This document shows positions 36,372-45,792 of a stretch of 64,000 nucleotides of DNA, piece by piece. Source of the stretch: Blastococcus sp. DSM 46786 (GTDB taxonomy: Bacteria > Actinomycetota > Actinomycetes > Mycobacteriales > Geodermatophilaceae). The stretch covers positions 31,230 to 95,229 of the forward strand of contig NZ_FOAO01000021.1 in assembly GCF_900109665.1 (NCBI RefSeq), written 5' to 3'. Below the pieces are notes generated by a model. The model was not told the DNA's origin. It saw only the letters and a program-made list of their open reading frames with translations, and did not search any database. Position numbers and translations under genes: made by a program. The first letter of the stretch is position 1. Each line of letters opens with the position of its first letter.

Positions 36372-37260
36372 GCGCCGCCGCCGGCGTCGCGCGGCTGCGG
36401 GCCGGGCGCGAGGCGACGAGGACGCCGGCCACCACGAGCACGCCGGCGACCAGCTCCACGGGGTCGAGCACCTCACCGAAGGCCAGCCACGACGCGAGGA
36501 CGCCGACCACCGGCACGAGCATCGAGAACGGCGCCACCACGTTCGACGGGTGGCGGGACAGCAGCGTGTTCCAGATCCCGTAGCCGACCAGCGTGGCCAC
36601 GACGACGACGTAGAGCAGCCCGAGCACCGACGGCAGCGCCGCGGCCGTGGCCGCGGTCGCCAGCGAGCGCAGGATGCGGTCGGGCCCCTCGACGACCAGC
36701 GCCAGCACGAGCATCGGCACGGGCGGGATCGCCGCGGTCCAGAGCGTCAGGTGGAACGCGTTCGGCGCCTGGGCGCGGCGGCTGCAGACGTTGCCGACGG
36801 CCCAGCCGAGCGCGCCGCAGAGGGTGAGGACGACGGGTAGCCAGGCGGCCGTCTGCGCGCGGTGGACGGCGATCGCGGCGAGGCCCAGGACGGCGAGGAG
36901 CACCCCGCCGAGCTGTCGCGCGGACAGCCGCTCGTGCAGCCAGAAGCCGGCGATCAGGACGGTGAACGGCGCCGACGCCTGCAGGACCAGGGACGCCAGC
37001 CCGCTCGGCATGCCGGCCGCCATCCCGGCGTAGAGGAACGCGAACTGCAGGATGCCGATGCCCACCCCGACGCCGACCAGCCAGCGCAGCGGGACCGGCG
37101 GCCGCGGGACGAGCAGGAGCGCGGGCAGGCCCACGAGCGCGAAGCGCAGGGCGACCATGAACAGCGGCGGGAACTGCTCGAGGGCGAGGGCGGTGGCGGG
37201 GAAGTTGAGCCCCCAGCACACCGCGACGAAGCAGGCGAGGAGGCGGTCGCGGGGCGGCAC
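36355..37260 (-). CDS. EamA/DMT-family metabolite exporter
   Basis: 301 residues from GTG with ten predicted membrane segments in two EamA repeats. FVAVCWGLNFPATALALEQF is the first segment, LASLVLQASAPFTVLIAGF and GVLLAVLGLAAIAV lie in the first repeat, and SRHPSNVVAPFSMLVPVVG in the second. Homologues (RhaT/YdcZ-like, e.g. EamA) export amino acids or other small metabolites. A LysR regulator is divergent 71 bases away, which strongly suggests control of this gene by it. Confidence 0.92.
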   Translation of the reverse strand: MPPRDRLLACFVAVCWGLNFPATALALEQFPPLFMVALRFALVGLPALLLVPRPPVPLRWLVGVGVGIGILQFAFLYAGMAAGMPSGLASLVLQASAPFTVLIAGFWLHERLSARQLGGVLLAVLGLAAIAVHRAQTAAWLPVVLTLCGALGWAVGNVCSRRAQAPNAFHLTLWTAAIPPVPMLVLALVVEGPDRILRSLATAATAAALPSVLGLLYVVVVATLVGYGIWNTLLSRHPSNVVAPFSMLVPVVGVLASWLAFGEVLDPVELVAGVLVVAGVLVASRPARSRATPAAALTQPA

Positions 37261-37331
37261 TCCGCCAGCCTCCGGGCGCCGTCCGTGAAGGACAAGCGCG
37301 ATGTCGTGAAACGTCGCTGTAGGTTGCCTTC
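37261..37331. promoter_or_regulatory. Divergent EamA/LysR control region
   Basis: 71 bases. On the minus strand GAGGCT (37267-37272) ends six bases before the exporter GTG; on the plus strand TAGGTT (37320-37325) ends six bases before the LysR ATG. Between them lies an imperfect inverted repeat GCGATG...CGTCGC (37298-37317) that could be the LysR operator. Confidence 0.5.
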
Positions 37332-38270
37332 ATGGTTGCCGGTGGGGCTGGGCTCTGGAACCGCATGGAGCCCGCCCAGCTCCTCCTGCTGCGGGAGCTG
37401 GCCGAGCACGGGTCGGTGACCGCCGTCGCCCGGGCCACGGCGAGGACGCCGTCCGCGGTGTCCCAGCAGCTGAAGGTGCTGCAGCGGCGGGCCGGGGTGC
37501 CGCTGGTCGAACGGGTGGGCCGGGGCGTTCGGCTGACCGATGCCGGCCGGGCGCTCGCCGGCATCGCCACCGGCGTCGCGACCGCGCTCGCCGCCGCCGA
37601 GGCCGACTGGGCGGACTACCGCGGCGGCGCCGGCGGGACGGTGCGGCTCGCGGTGTTCCACTCGGCCGGCGAACTGCTCGTGCCAGGGCTGCTCGACCGG
37701 CTGGCCGCGGCGCCGCAGATCACCCTGGAGACCCACGACGAGGACGTGTCCCAGGACGACTTCGCCGCGCTCACCGCCGACTACGACGTGGTGGTCGCGC
37801 ACCGGTCCGACGACGTGGTGCCCCCGGCCCGCCCGCAGGTCGAGGTGCGGTTGCTCCTGCGGGAGCCGCTGGACGTCGCCCTGCCCCTCGACCACCCGCT
37901 GGCCCGGCGCGACCGGGTGAGCCCGCTGGACGTGATCGGCGAGCAGTGGATCGCCCCGCCGGCGGAGTTCCCGATCGACCGGGTGCTCACCGCCATCGCG
38001 GCCCGGGCCGGCGCCCCGGTGCGCGTCGTCCGCCGCACCACGCACCTGCCGCTCATGGAGAAGCTGGTCAGCCACGGGCACGGCGTCGCGCTGCTGCCCC
38101 GGCACACCACCCGGGAACGCAGCGCGGGCCGGCTGGCGCTCGTGCCCCTGGCCGACCTGCGTGCCGGGCGGATCGTCGAGGCGCTCGTGCGCCCGGACAA
38201 GGCGGCCCGGCGGGCGGTGCGGACGGTGGTCGACGCTCTCGTCGCCGAGGCTGCGGCCTACCCGGGCTGA
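37332..38270 (+). CDS. LysR-family transcriptional regulator
   Basis: 312 residues from ATG 37332; a second ATG at 37365 would start closer to the usual LysR beginning ([20 protein letters not shown]). The HTH reads [20 protein letters not shown], followed by the linker helix and a periplasmic-binding-like effector domain ([39 protein letters not shown]). The divergent exporter is its likely target. The effector is unknown. Confidence 0.93.
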   Translation: MVAGGAGLWNRMEPAQLLLLRELAEHGSVTAVARATARTPSAVSQQLKVLQRRAGVPLVERVGRGVRLTDAGRALAGIATGVATALAAAEADWADYRGGAGGTVRLAVFHSAGELLVPGLLDRLAAAPQITLETHDEDVSQDDFAALTADYDVVVAHRSDDVVPPARPQVEVRLLLREPLDVALPLDHPLARRDRVSPLDVIGEQWIAPPAEFPIDRVLTAIAARAGAPVRVVRRTTHLPLMEKLVSHGHGVALLPRHTTRERSAGRLALVPLADLRAGRIVEALVRPDKAARRAVRTVVDALVAEAAAYPG

Positions 38271-38346
38271 GGGTCTCCGCGGACCCGTCGCGTCCCCCGG
38301 ACGCGCACGTCACAGCGGCTCCACCGGCGCTGACGCCCCGGCGGGG

Positions 38347-38352
38347 GATACT
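38347..38352 (+). promoter_or_regulatory. ispG: -10-like GATACT for ispG
   Basis: GATACT ends six bases before the ispG ATG, after a G-run. Good match to the actinobacterial -10; leaderless mRNA likely. Confidence 0.45.
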
Positions 38353-38358
38353 GGACCC

Positions 38359-39519
<1,161 letters not shown>

Positions 39520-39522
39520 GCC

Positions 39523-40374
39523 GTGCTCCGTACGCCTGCCGCCCGCGTCCTCGACGAGGCGGACGAGGCCGCCGTGCACCGGCTGCTCGCGACAGACCCG
39601 GTCGCGGCGTGCGTGGTCGCCGGCCGGGTGGAGGCGGCGGGCACGGCGGCGCTCTCCCTGGGTGCGCCGCTCTGGGGCATCGGCACGGGCCGCGAGCTCG
39701 ACGCCATCTGCCTGGCCGGCGCGAACCTGATCCCGTTCGCCCTGCCCGGCGCTGAGCGCGCCGCCGCCGTCGCCTTCGCCGAACGGGCCCGCCGGGCCGG
39801 GCGCCGCTGCTCGACCATCGTCGGCCCCTCCGCCGCCGTGGCGCCGCTGTGGGACCTGCTGGCCCCCGCGTGGGGGCCGGCCCGCGACCACCGCCCCCGG
39901 CAGCCGCTGCTGGCCATCGACGGGCCGCCCGCCGTCGCCCCCGAGCCGCGGGTGCGCCCGGTGCGCACCGAGGAGCTCGACGTCCTGCTGCCGGCCGCTG
40001 TGGCGATGTTCACGGAGGAGGTGGGGGTCAGCCCGCTCCGGGTCGACGGCGGCGCCGGCTACCGGGCGCGGGTCGACGAGCTGGTGCGGGCCGGGCAGTC
40101 GTTGGCCTGGATCGAGGAAGGGCGCGTCCTGTTCAAGGCGGAGATCGGCGCGGTCTGCCGGGCGGCCTGCCAGGTGCAGGGCGTCTGGGTGGCGCCGTCG
40201 CTGCGTGGGCGGGGGATCGGCACCGCCTGCACCGCCGCGGTCGTCGAGTACGCCCGCGCGGTCATCGCCCCGGTCGTGAGCCTCTACGTCAACGACTACA
40301 ACACCCGGGCGCGCGCCTCCTACCGCCGGGTGGGCTTCCGCGAGGTCGGCGAGTACGCCAGCGTCCTGTTCTGA
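39523..40374 (+). CDS. DUF4081-GNAT acetyltransferase
   Basis: 283 residues from GTG, three bases after ispG. The N-terminal half (ADEAAVHRLLATDPVAACVV, LAGANLIPFALPG) is DUF4081; the C-terminal half is a GNAT domain with QGVWVAPSLRGRGIGTACTA (acetyl-CoA loop RGRGIG) and YVNDYNTRARASYRRVGF. The same two-domain gene (Rv2867c) follows ispG in mycobacteria. Substrate unknown. Confidence 0.92.
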   Translation: MLRTPAARVLDEADEAAVHRLLATDPVAACVVAGRVEAAGTAALSLGAPLWGIGTGRELDAICLAGANLIPFALPGAERAAAVAFAERARRAGRRCSTIVGPSAAVAPLWDLLAPAWGPARDHRPRQPLLAIDGPPAVAPEPRVRPVRTEELDVLLPAAVAMFTEEVGVSPLRVDGGAGYRARVDELVRAGQSLAWIEEGRVLFKAEIGAVCRAACQVQGVWVAPSLRGRGIGTACTAAVVEYARAVIAPVVSLYVNDYNTRARASYRRVGFREVGEYASVLF

Positions 40375-40418
40375 CCGGCCCGCGGCGAGGCCCGCGGGGG
40401 AGAGGGCCGGCCCTCTGG

Positions 40419-40424
40419 CAACCT
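40419..40424 (+). promoter_or_regulatory. -10-like CAACCT for the PBP gene
   Basis: CAACCT ends six bases before the GTG start. Confidence 0.4.
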
Positions 40425-40430
40425 GTGCCG

Positions 40431-42320
40431 GTGCGCACCCGTCCCACCCCGGTCGTGCTGGCCTCGCTCCTGCTCGCCGTGCCCGTGCTGGCCGGCTGTT
40501 CGGGCAGCGAGGACGAGGTGCGCGCGGCCGCGGAGTCCTTCCTCGACGACTGGTCGGCCGGTGACCTCACCGCCGCGGCCGGTGCGACCACCGACCCCGC
40601 GTCGGCCACCGCCCTGCTCGAGCAGACGGCCGGCGACCTGCCCGGCGCCGGGCTGACCGCCGAGCTCGGTGAGGTGGCCGTCGAGGACGACGTCGCCACC
40701 GTCGGCTGGACCGCGACCTGGGACCTCGAGGCGGCGCCCGAGTGGACCTACGAGGGCACCCTGCGGCTGCGCGAGGGTGACGACACCTGGGAGGTGGTCG
40801 CCGAGCCGGCCCTCGTCCACCCCGAGCTGGAGGAGGGCCAGCGCCTGGAGCTCGACCGGCAGCTGCCGGAGCGGGCGCCGATCACCGACGCCTCCGGCGC
40901 CCCGCTCTTCACCCCCACCGAGGTGGTCCGGGTCGGCGTCGACCCCGCCCAGGTCACCGACCTGCCGGCGCTGGCGGCGGCGCTCTCGGCCGCGACGGGG
41001 ATCGCCGCCGAGCAGATCGTCGCCGACGTCCAGGCCGCACCGGCGGGGCAGTTCGTGCCGGTCATCGACCTCCGCCGGCCGCAGTTCGAGCAGATCCGCG
41101 CCCAGGTGTTCGACCTGCCCGGGGCCGTCTTCCCGACCGACACCCGGCTGCTCGCCCCGTCGCCCCGGTTCGCCGTCGCGCTGCTGGGCCGGGTCGGCCC
41201 GGCGACGGCGGAGCTCCTGGAGGAGACCGCGGTCGACGGGGAGCCGCGCTACGCAGCCGGTGACCAACTCGGGCTCTCCGGGCTGCAGCGCGCGTACCAG
41301 GAGCAGCTGAGCGGTACCGCCGGCTTCACCGTCGCGGTGGTCAGCACGGACGAGGCGACCGGCGACACCGGCCGCGAGATCGCCGCGGTGCCCCCGGTCG
41401 CCGGCGAGCCGGTGCAAACCCCGCTGGTGCCCGCGATCCAGACGGCCGCCGAGGCCGCCGTCGCCACGCAGCCACTGCCCGCCCACCTCGTCGTCGTGCG
41501 CCCCGGGACGGGGGAGATCCTGGCCGTCGCCTCCAACGAGGCGGCCAATCCGGGAAACGCGCTCACCGGGCAGTTCCCGCCGGGTTCCAGCATGAAGGCG
41601 GTGACCGCGACCGCGCTGCTGGGCGACGGCGGCCTCACCCCGCAGACGCCGGTGCCCTGCCCGGCGACGACGGTCGTCGAGGGGCGCGAGTTCGAGAACC
41701 AGGACCAGTTCGACCTGGGCACCGTCCCGTTCACCGAGGCCTTCGCGCAGTCCTGCAACACCACCTTCATCCAGCAGGCGCTGGAGCTGCCGGACGCCGC
41801 CCTCGCCGACGCGGCGGCCGCCTACGGCGTCGGCACCGACTGGGAGCTGCCGGTCGACGTCTTCGGGGGCAGCGTCCCGCGCGACAGCACCGGGACGACC
41901 AAGGCGGCGAACGCGATCGGGCAGGGGGAGGTGCTGATGAGCCCCGCCCAGCTGGCCCTGGTCGCCGCGGGGATCGCCGGGGGCACCCCCGTCGCGCCGG
42001 TGGAGGTCGTGGGGGCCGCGGCAGCGGGGCCGGCGCCGGCCGGACCGGCGGCCGGGGTGCCCGACGCTCTGCGGCCGATGATGCGGCAGGTCGTGCTGTC
42101 GGGCACCGCGCAGGCGCTGGCCGACCGGGGTGAGGTCTACGGCAAGACCGGCACGGCCGAGTTCGGCACCGCCAGCCCGCCGGAGTCGCACGGCTGGTTC
42201 GCGGGCTACCAGCTGGGCGGCCCGCAGGGCGACATCGCCTTCGCGACCCTCGTGGAGGCGGGTCAGTCCAGCAGCGCCGCCGTCGCCGTCACCGACGCCT
42301 TCCTCGGCGCCCTGGGCTGA
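40431..42320 (+). CDS. Class B penicillin-binding lipoprotein (D,D-transpeptidase)
   Basis: 629 residues from GTG. A lipoprotein signal ends in the lipobox VLAGC (Cys23), so it is anchored by lipid rather than a transmembrane helix. An NTF2-like MecA-N domain (EVRAAAESFLDDWSAGDLTA) and a dimerisation domain precede the transpeptidase, with the nucleophile in PGSSMKAVTA (SxxK, ~385), SCN (~440) and KTG in YGKTGTAEF (~570). It cross-links peptidoglycan outside the membrane. The homologue Rv2864c (PBP-lipo) is at the same locus in M. tuberculosis and also follows the GNAT gene. Confidence 0.94.
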   Translation: MRTRPTPVVLASLLLAVPVLAGCSGSEDEVRAAAESFLDDWSAGDLTAAAGATTDPASATALLEQTAGDLPGAGLTAELGEVAVEDDVATVGWTATWDLEAAPEWTYEGTLRLREGDDTWEVVAEPALVHPELEEGQRLELDRQLPERAPITDASGAPLFTPTEVVRVGVDPAQVTDLPALAAALSAATGIAAEQIVADVQAAPAGQFVPVIDLRRPQFEQIRAQVFDLPGAVFPTDTRLLAPSPRFAVALLGRVGPATAELLEETAVDGEPRYAAGDQLGLSGLQRAYQEQLSGTAGFTVAVVSTDEATGDTGREIAAVPPVAGEPVQTPLVPAIQTAAEAAVATQPLPAHLVVVRPGTGEILAVASNEAANPGNALTGQFPPGSSMKAVTATALLGDGGLTPQTPVPCPATTVVEGREFENQDQFDLGTVPFTEAFAQSCNTTFIQQALELPDAALADAAAAYGVGTDWELPVDVFGGSVPRDSTGTTKAANAIGQGEVLMSPAQLALVAAGIAGGTPVAPVEVVGAAAAGPAPAGPAAGVPDALRPMMRQVVLSGTAQALADRGEVYGKTGTAEFGTASPPESHGWFAGYQLGGPQGDIAFATLVEAGQSSSAAVAVTDAFLGALG

Positions 42321-42330
42321 CCCGCCGCGG

Positions 42331-42792
42331 CTACGTCGCGGGGAGTCCCGGCAGGGCGCTGGTGACCGGCGTCCGCCCCGCGGCCTCGCGCCAGCCGACG
42401 GCCCGCACCTCGGCGGGGCCGAGCACCTCCACCGCCAGCGCCCGCGTGGTCCGCTCCGCCGCCTGGCCCAGGACCCGCACCCAGGCGGCCGTGACGCCCT
42501 CCTCCAGGACGACGGCGAGGGCGGCGGCGTCCACCGGCGACAGCACCGGGAAGGGCAGCTCGTAACCGGCCTCGGGGAGCACCGGCTCGGCGCCGCGCCC
42601 GTCGAGCAGGGTGATCAGCCGGTCCCGCACCTCGCGGTGGCCGGCCTCGGCGGCCGCGGCGGCGGCGCGCCCGTCGGCGCCGAGGGCCGCACCGACCGCG
42701 CCGTACCCCCACACGGCGGCGTGCTCGGCGGCCAGCGCGGTGTTCAGGGCGGCGTCCTCGGCGGAGGTGCCGGTGGTCTCGTCGTCAGCCAT
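42331..42792 (-). CDS. DUF4439 ferritin-like protein
   Basis: 153 residues, ATG with GGAGGA upstream. Alternating helices with AALNTALAAEHAAVWGYGAV and REVRDRLITLLDGRG suggest the four-helix ferritin-like fold described for DUF4439, with a Glu-x-x-His pair in AAEHAAVWGY. Metal binding or catalysis has not been shown for the family as far as I know. It lies 12 bases downstream of the lipoprotein gene and is probably co-transcribed. Confidence 0.85.
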   Translation of the reverse strand: MADDETTGTSAEDAALNTALAAEHAAVWGYGAVGAALGADGRAAAAAAEAGHREVRDRLITLLDGRGAEPVLPEAGYELPFPVLSPVDAAALAVVLEEGVTAAWVRVLGQAAERTTRALAVEVLGPAEVRAVGWREAAGRTPVTSALPGLPAT

Positions 42793-42804
42793 CGCGGTCC
42801 TCCG

Positions 42805-43293
42805 TCATGCCAGTCGCGCCTCGTGGCCGCGCAGGCCCGCGGCGATGGAGCCCAGCAGCGCCGCCCGGGCGCCGGACTGCCCCAGGGCGGCGGCGGCGTG
42901 GGAGGAGGCGGCGGCGGCGACCTGCGCACGCAGCCAGGCCTGGCCCTCACCGGGTGGCGGAGCATCGGCCGGCGGGGCGGCCGAGGGGCTGCTCCCGGGG
43001 GCGGCCGCCCGCAGGCGGTCCAGCTGCTCCCCGGCCTGGGTCGCGAGGACGCCGGCCGCCGCGGCGAGAGCGGGGTCGGCGTCGAAGGCGGTCTCGTACG
43101 CCCGGACCAGGGTCTCCTGGACGCCGACCTGCGCGGCCAGCTCGTCGGCCTGGGCGCTGGTCACGGTGTCGCGCTCGTCCACCGGCGGGGAGGAGGTGCA
43201 CCCGGCGGCCGCGGCGGCGAGACCGGCGGCGGACACCGCCAGCAGCGTCCGCCGGGTGAGCGTCCGCGGGCCGGGACGGGTGGTGGGAGACAT
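42805..43293 (-). CDS. Putative Tat lipoprotein, ferritin-like related
   Basis: 162 residues from ATG. The signal has a twin-arginine-like TRRTLLAVSAAGLAAAAAGC ending in a lipobox Cys, so a lipid-anchored surface protein is likely. The mature part is Ala-rich and helical (LAAQVGVQETLVRAYETAF), with a Pro-rich linker SAAPPADAPPPGEG. It resembles an extracellular helical-bundle partner of the DUF4439 protein encoded just downstream. GAGGAT lies seven bases before the start; a nearby ATG at 43302 is an alternative. Confidence 0.78.
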   Translation of the reverse strand: MSPTTRPGPRTLTRRTLLAVSAAGLAAAAAGCTSSPPVDERDTVTSAQADELAAQVGVQETLVRAYETAFDADPALAAAAGVLATQAGEQLDRLRAAAPGSSPSAAPPADAPPPGEGQAWLRAQVAAAASSHAAAALGQSGARAALLGSIAAGLRGHEARLA

Positions 43294-43300
43294 CACCCCC

Positions 43301-43306
43301 ATCCTC
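43301..43306 (-). promoter_or_regulatory. -10-like GAGGAT for the lipoprotein-DUF4439 pair
   Basis: Minus-strand GAGGAT ends seven bases before the ATG at 43293. Confidence 0.35.
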
Positions 43307-43447
43307 GCAGCCGGTGGCGCCGGCAGGCGGTCCTCCGGGCGGCCGGGCGCGCCGCGTCGCCGTGACGTCCGCCGCACGCCCGCGCCCCCGGCCCTCGTCC
43401 CCCGGGTTCGGCCGCCCCGCGCCGGGCCGGGGGGACGGGGTGGGCGG

Positions 43448-43453
43448 TAGCCT
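43448..43453 (+). promoter_or_regulatory. Candidate -10 TAGCCT for the rimP-nusA-infB operon
   Basis: TAGCCT lies ~109 bases before rimP, giving a leader of about 100 bases with GAGGAGG before the start. No clear -35. It is the best -10 in the gap 43294-43561, which holds no gene. Confidence 0.35.
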
Positions 43454-43561
43454 GAGCACTTCCCCTCGACACCGGGCCCGGCCAGCGACGCAGGTCCGCG
43501 GCGCCGGGCCGCAGAACTGCGCGCACGGCACCGTGCCGCCGACGAGCCTGAGGAGGCCAGC

Positions 43562-44191
43562 GTGTCCGCCTCTCGCGGAACCCAGCGGAGCGATTCCGCC
43601 ACCGATCGGCTGACCGGCTGGATCCGGCCGGTCGTCACCGAGGCGGGGTACGACCTCGAGGAGCTCGTCGTCACCCCGGCCGGCCGGCGCAGCGTCGTCC
43701 GCGTCGTCGTCGACCGCGACGCGGGGATCACCCTCGACGACATCGCCGAGGTCAGCCGGGCGGTGTCCGACGTGCTGGACCGCAACGACGACGGCATGGG
43801 CCGCACCCCCTACGTGCTCGAGGTGACCAGCCCCGGGGTGGACCGGCCGCTCACCGAGCCGCGCCACTGGCACCGGAACACCGGGCGGCTCGTGGCGGTG
43901 GGCGTCGGCCCGGCCGGGGCCACCGAGCAGCTCACCGGTCGGATCACCGCGGTGGACGAGGACGGCGTCACGCTGGCCGTCGAGGCGAAGGGCAAGCCGG
44001 GCACGAAGAAGCGCCCCCCGCAGCCGCGCCGGGTGCCCTGGGCCGAGCTCGGCGCCGGGCGGGTGCAGGTGGAGTTCGGCCGGGCCGACGCCCTCGACGA
44101 CAGCACGGACGACATCGCGGAGCACGACGCCGCCGAGCACGACGACCTGGACCAGGCCGGGCTCGCGGACGACGACGGAGGAGAGAAGTGA
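43562..44191 (+). CDS. rimP: Ribosome maturation factor RimP
   Basis: 209 residues, GTG preceded by GAGGAGG. Residues ~15-95 form the N-terminal domain ([45 protein letters not shown]), then an SH3-like domain with [15 protein letters not shown]. It assists 30S assembly. A ~40-residue acidic tail ([19 protein letters not shown]) exceeds the usual length. The stop overlaps the nusA GTG. Confidence 0.95.
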   Translation: MSASRGTQRSDSATDRLTGWIRPVVTEAGYDLEELVVTPAGRRSVVRVVVDRDAGITLDDIAEVSRAVSDVLDRNDDGMGRTPYVLEVTSPGVDRPLTEPRHWHRNTGRLVAVGVGPAGATEQLTGRITAVDEDGVTLAVEAKGKPGTKKRPPQPRRVPWAELGAGRVQVEFGRADALDDSTDDIAEHDAAEHDDLDQAGLADDDGGEK

Positions 44192-45339
44192 ACATCGACG
44201 TCACCGCGCTGAAGGCGGTGGAGCGGGAGAAGGGCATCCCGGTCGACACGGTCATCGAGGCGCTCGAGACCGCCCTGGTGACCGCCTACCGGCACGCCGA
44301 CGGTGCGGCCAAGCACGTGCGCGTGCAGGTCGACCGCAAGAGCGGCGAGGTCGCCGTCCTGGCGCAGGAGATCGGCCCCGACGGCGAGGTCGTCCGCGAG
44401 TGGGACGACACCCCCTCGGACTTCGGCCGGATCGCCGCCAGCACCGCCAAGCAGGTCATCGTCCAGCGGCTGCGCGACGCCGAGCACGAGCAGACCTTCG
44501 GCGAGTACGCCGGCAAGGAAGGCGACATCGTCAGCGGCATCGTCCAGGCCGACCAGCGGCGCAACGCCAGCGGCATCGTGATGATCGACATCGGCAAGGT
44601 CGAGGCCGTGCTGCCCTCCGCCGAGCAGGTGCCGGGCGAGTCCTACGCCCACGGCAGCCGGATCAAGGCCTACGTCGTCGCCGTGTCCCGCACCTACCGC
44701 GGGCCCCAGGTCACGGTGTCGCGCACCCATCCCAACCTGGTGCGCAAGCTGTTCGCGCTCGAGGTGCCCGAGATCGCCGACGGCAGCGTCGAGATCGTCG
44801 CGGTCGCCCGCGAGGCGGGGCACCGGTCGAAGATCGCGGTGCGCACCTCCGTGCCGGGGCTGAACGCCAAGGGTGCCTGCATCGGCCCGATGGGCCAGCG
44901 GGTGCGCAACGTCATGAGCGAGCTGCACGGCGAGAAGATCGACATCGTCGACTGGTCGGACGACCCGGCGTCGTTCGTCGCCTCCGCACTCAGCCCGGCC
45001 CGGGTGGCCGGCGCCCAGCTGGTCGACCCGCAGGCCAAGGCGGTGCGGGTGGTGGTCCCCGATTACCAGCTGTCGCTGGCGATCGGCAAGGAGGGCCAGA
45101 ACGCCCGCCTGGCCGCGCGGCTGACCGGCTGCCGGATCGACATCCGCAGCGACGCCCAGGACGACGAATCCGGCGCGACCCCCTCGCCGGGGGTGGGCCG
45201 CCCGCCGCTGCGCTCCGGCCTGCCCCCTCACCCGGGCGGGGGGCGCGGCGGTGCCCCGGGGGGCCGATCGCAGGCTTCCGCGGGCGGTTCGCGCTCGGCT
45301 CCCCGCCGCGCGGAACAACGCGGACCGGCCACGCGCTAG
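44188..45339 (+). CDS. nusA: Transcription termination/antitermination factor NusA
   Basis: 383 residues from GTG overlapping rimP. An N-terminal RNAP-binding domain ([20 protein letters not shown]), an S1 domain ([18 protein letters not shown]) and two KH domains ([40 protein letters not shown]) are present; C-terminal acidic repeats are absent, as in other actinobacteria. The last ~55 residues are a Gly/Pro/Ser/Arg-rich tail. NusA controls pausing and rRNA antitermination. Confidence 0.96.
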   Translation: MNIDVTALKAVEREKGIPVDTVIEALETALVTAYRHADGAAKHVRVQVDRKSGEVAVLAQEIGPDGEVVREWDDTPSDFGRIAASTAKQVIVQRLRDAEHEQTFGEYAGKEGDIVSGIVQADQRRNASGIVMIDIGKVEAVLPSAEQVPGESYAHGSRIKAYVVAVSRTYRGPQVTVSRTHPNLVRKLFALEVPEIADGSVEIVAVAREAGHRSKIAVRTSVPGLNAKGACIGPMGQRVRNVMSELHGEKIDIVDWSDDPASFVASALSPARVAGAQLVDPQAKAVRVVVPDYQLSLAIGKEGQNARLAARLTGCRIDIRSDAQDDESGATPSPGVGRPPLRSGLPPHPGGGRGGAPGGRSQASAGGSRSAPRRAEQRGPATR

Positions 45340-45347
45340 AGTTGCGG

Positions 45348-45731
45348 ATGGCCGAAACGTCGAATCCGGTCCGCACCTGCGTGGGGTGCCGGAAGCGCGC
45401 GTCGGCCGACGACCTGCTGCGCGTCGTCGTCGTGGCCGGGAACGTGGTTCCCGATCCGCGGCGGCGCCTCCCCGGTCGTGGTGCCTCGCTGCACCCGACC
45501 ACGGAGTGCCTGCGCGCAGCGGAGCGACGCCGGGCCTTCCCGCGGGCGCTGCGCAGCAGCGCCCCGGTGGAGGTCGGTCCGCTCCGGGCCCACGTCCTGG
45601 GCGCCTCTCCGGGGGCCACCGGGACCGGGCTGGGAGAGGGCGGGAGCAGTACCCAGTCGGGCCGGCACCAGGCCGGTCCGCACGTCGACAGGACACCGTC
45701 GGATGACTCAGCCGTGAAGTTCTCACGATGA
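45348..45731 (+). CDS. ylxR: YlxR/DUF448 family RNA-binding protein
   Basis: 127 residues from ATG, nine bases after nusA. The conserved core is [19 protein letters not shown], then [24 protein letters not shown] two codons earlier is an alternative start. YlxR sits between nusA and infB in most Gram-positives; in other species it influences RNase P or gene expression, but its role is not firmly set. A ~45-residue Ser/Gly-rich tail follows the core. Confidence 0.93.
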   Translation: MAETSNPVRTCVGCRKRASADDLLRVVVVAGNVVPDPRRRLPGRGASLHPTTECLRAAERRRAFPRALRSSAPVEVGPLRAHVLGASPGATGTGLGEGGSSTQSGRHQAGPHVDRTPSDDSAVKFSR

Positions 45732-45792
45732 CCATGCGCCACTAACGACGAGGTCGAGCGGGCAAGCCGCCGGCCTCACCAAGAGGAGACCC

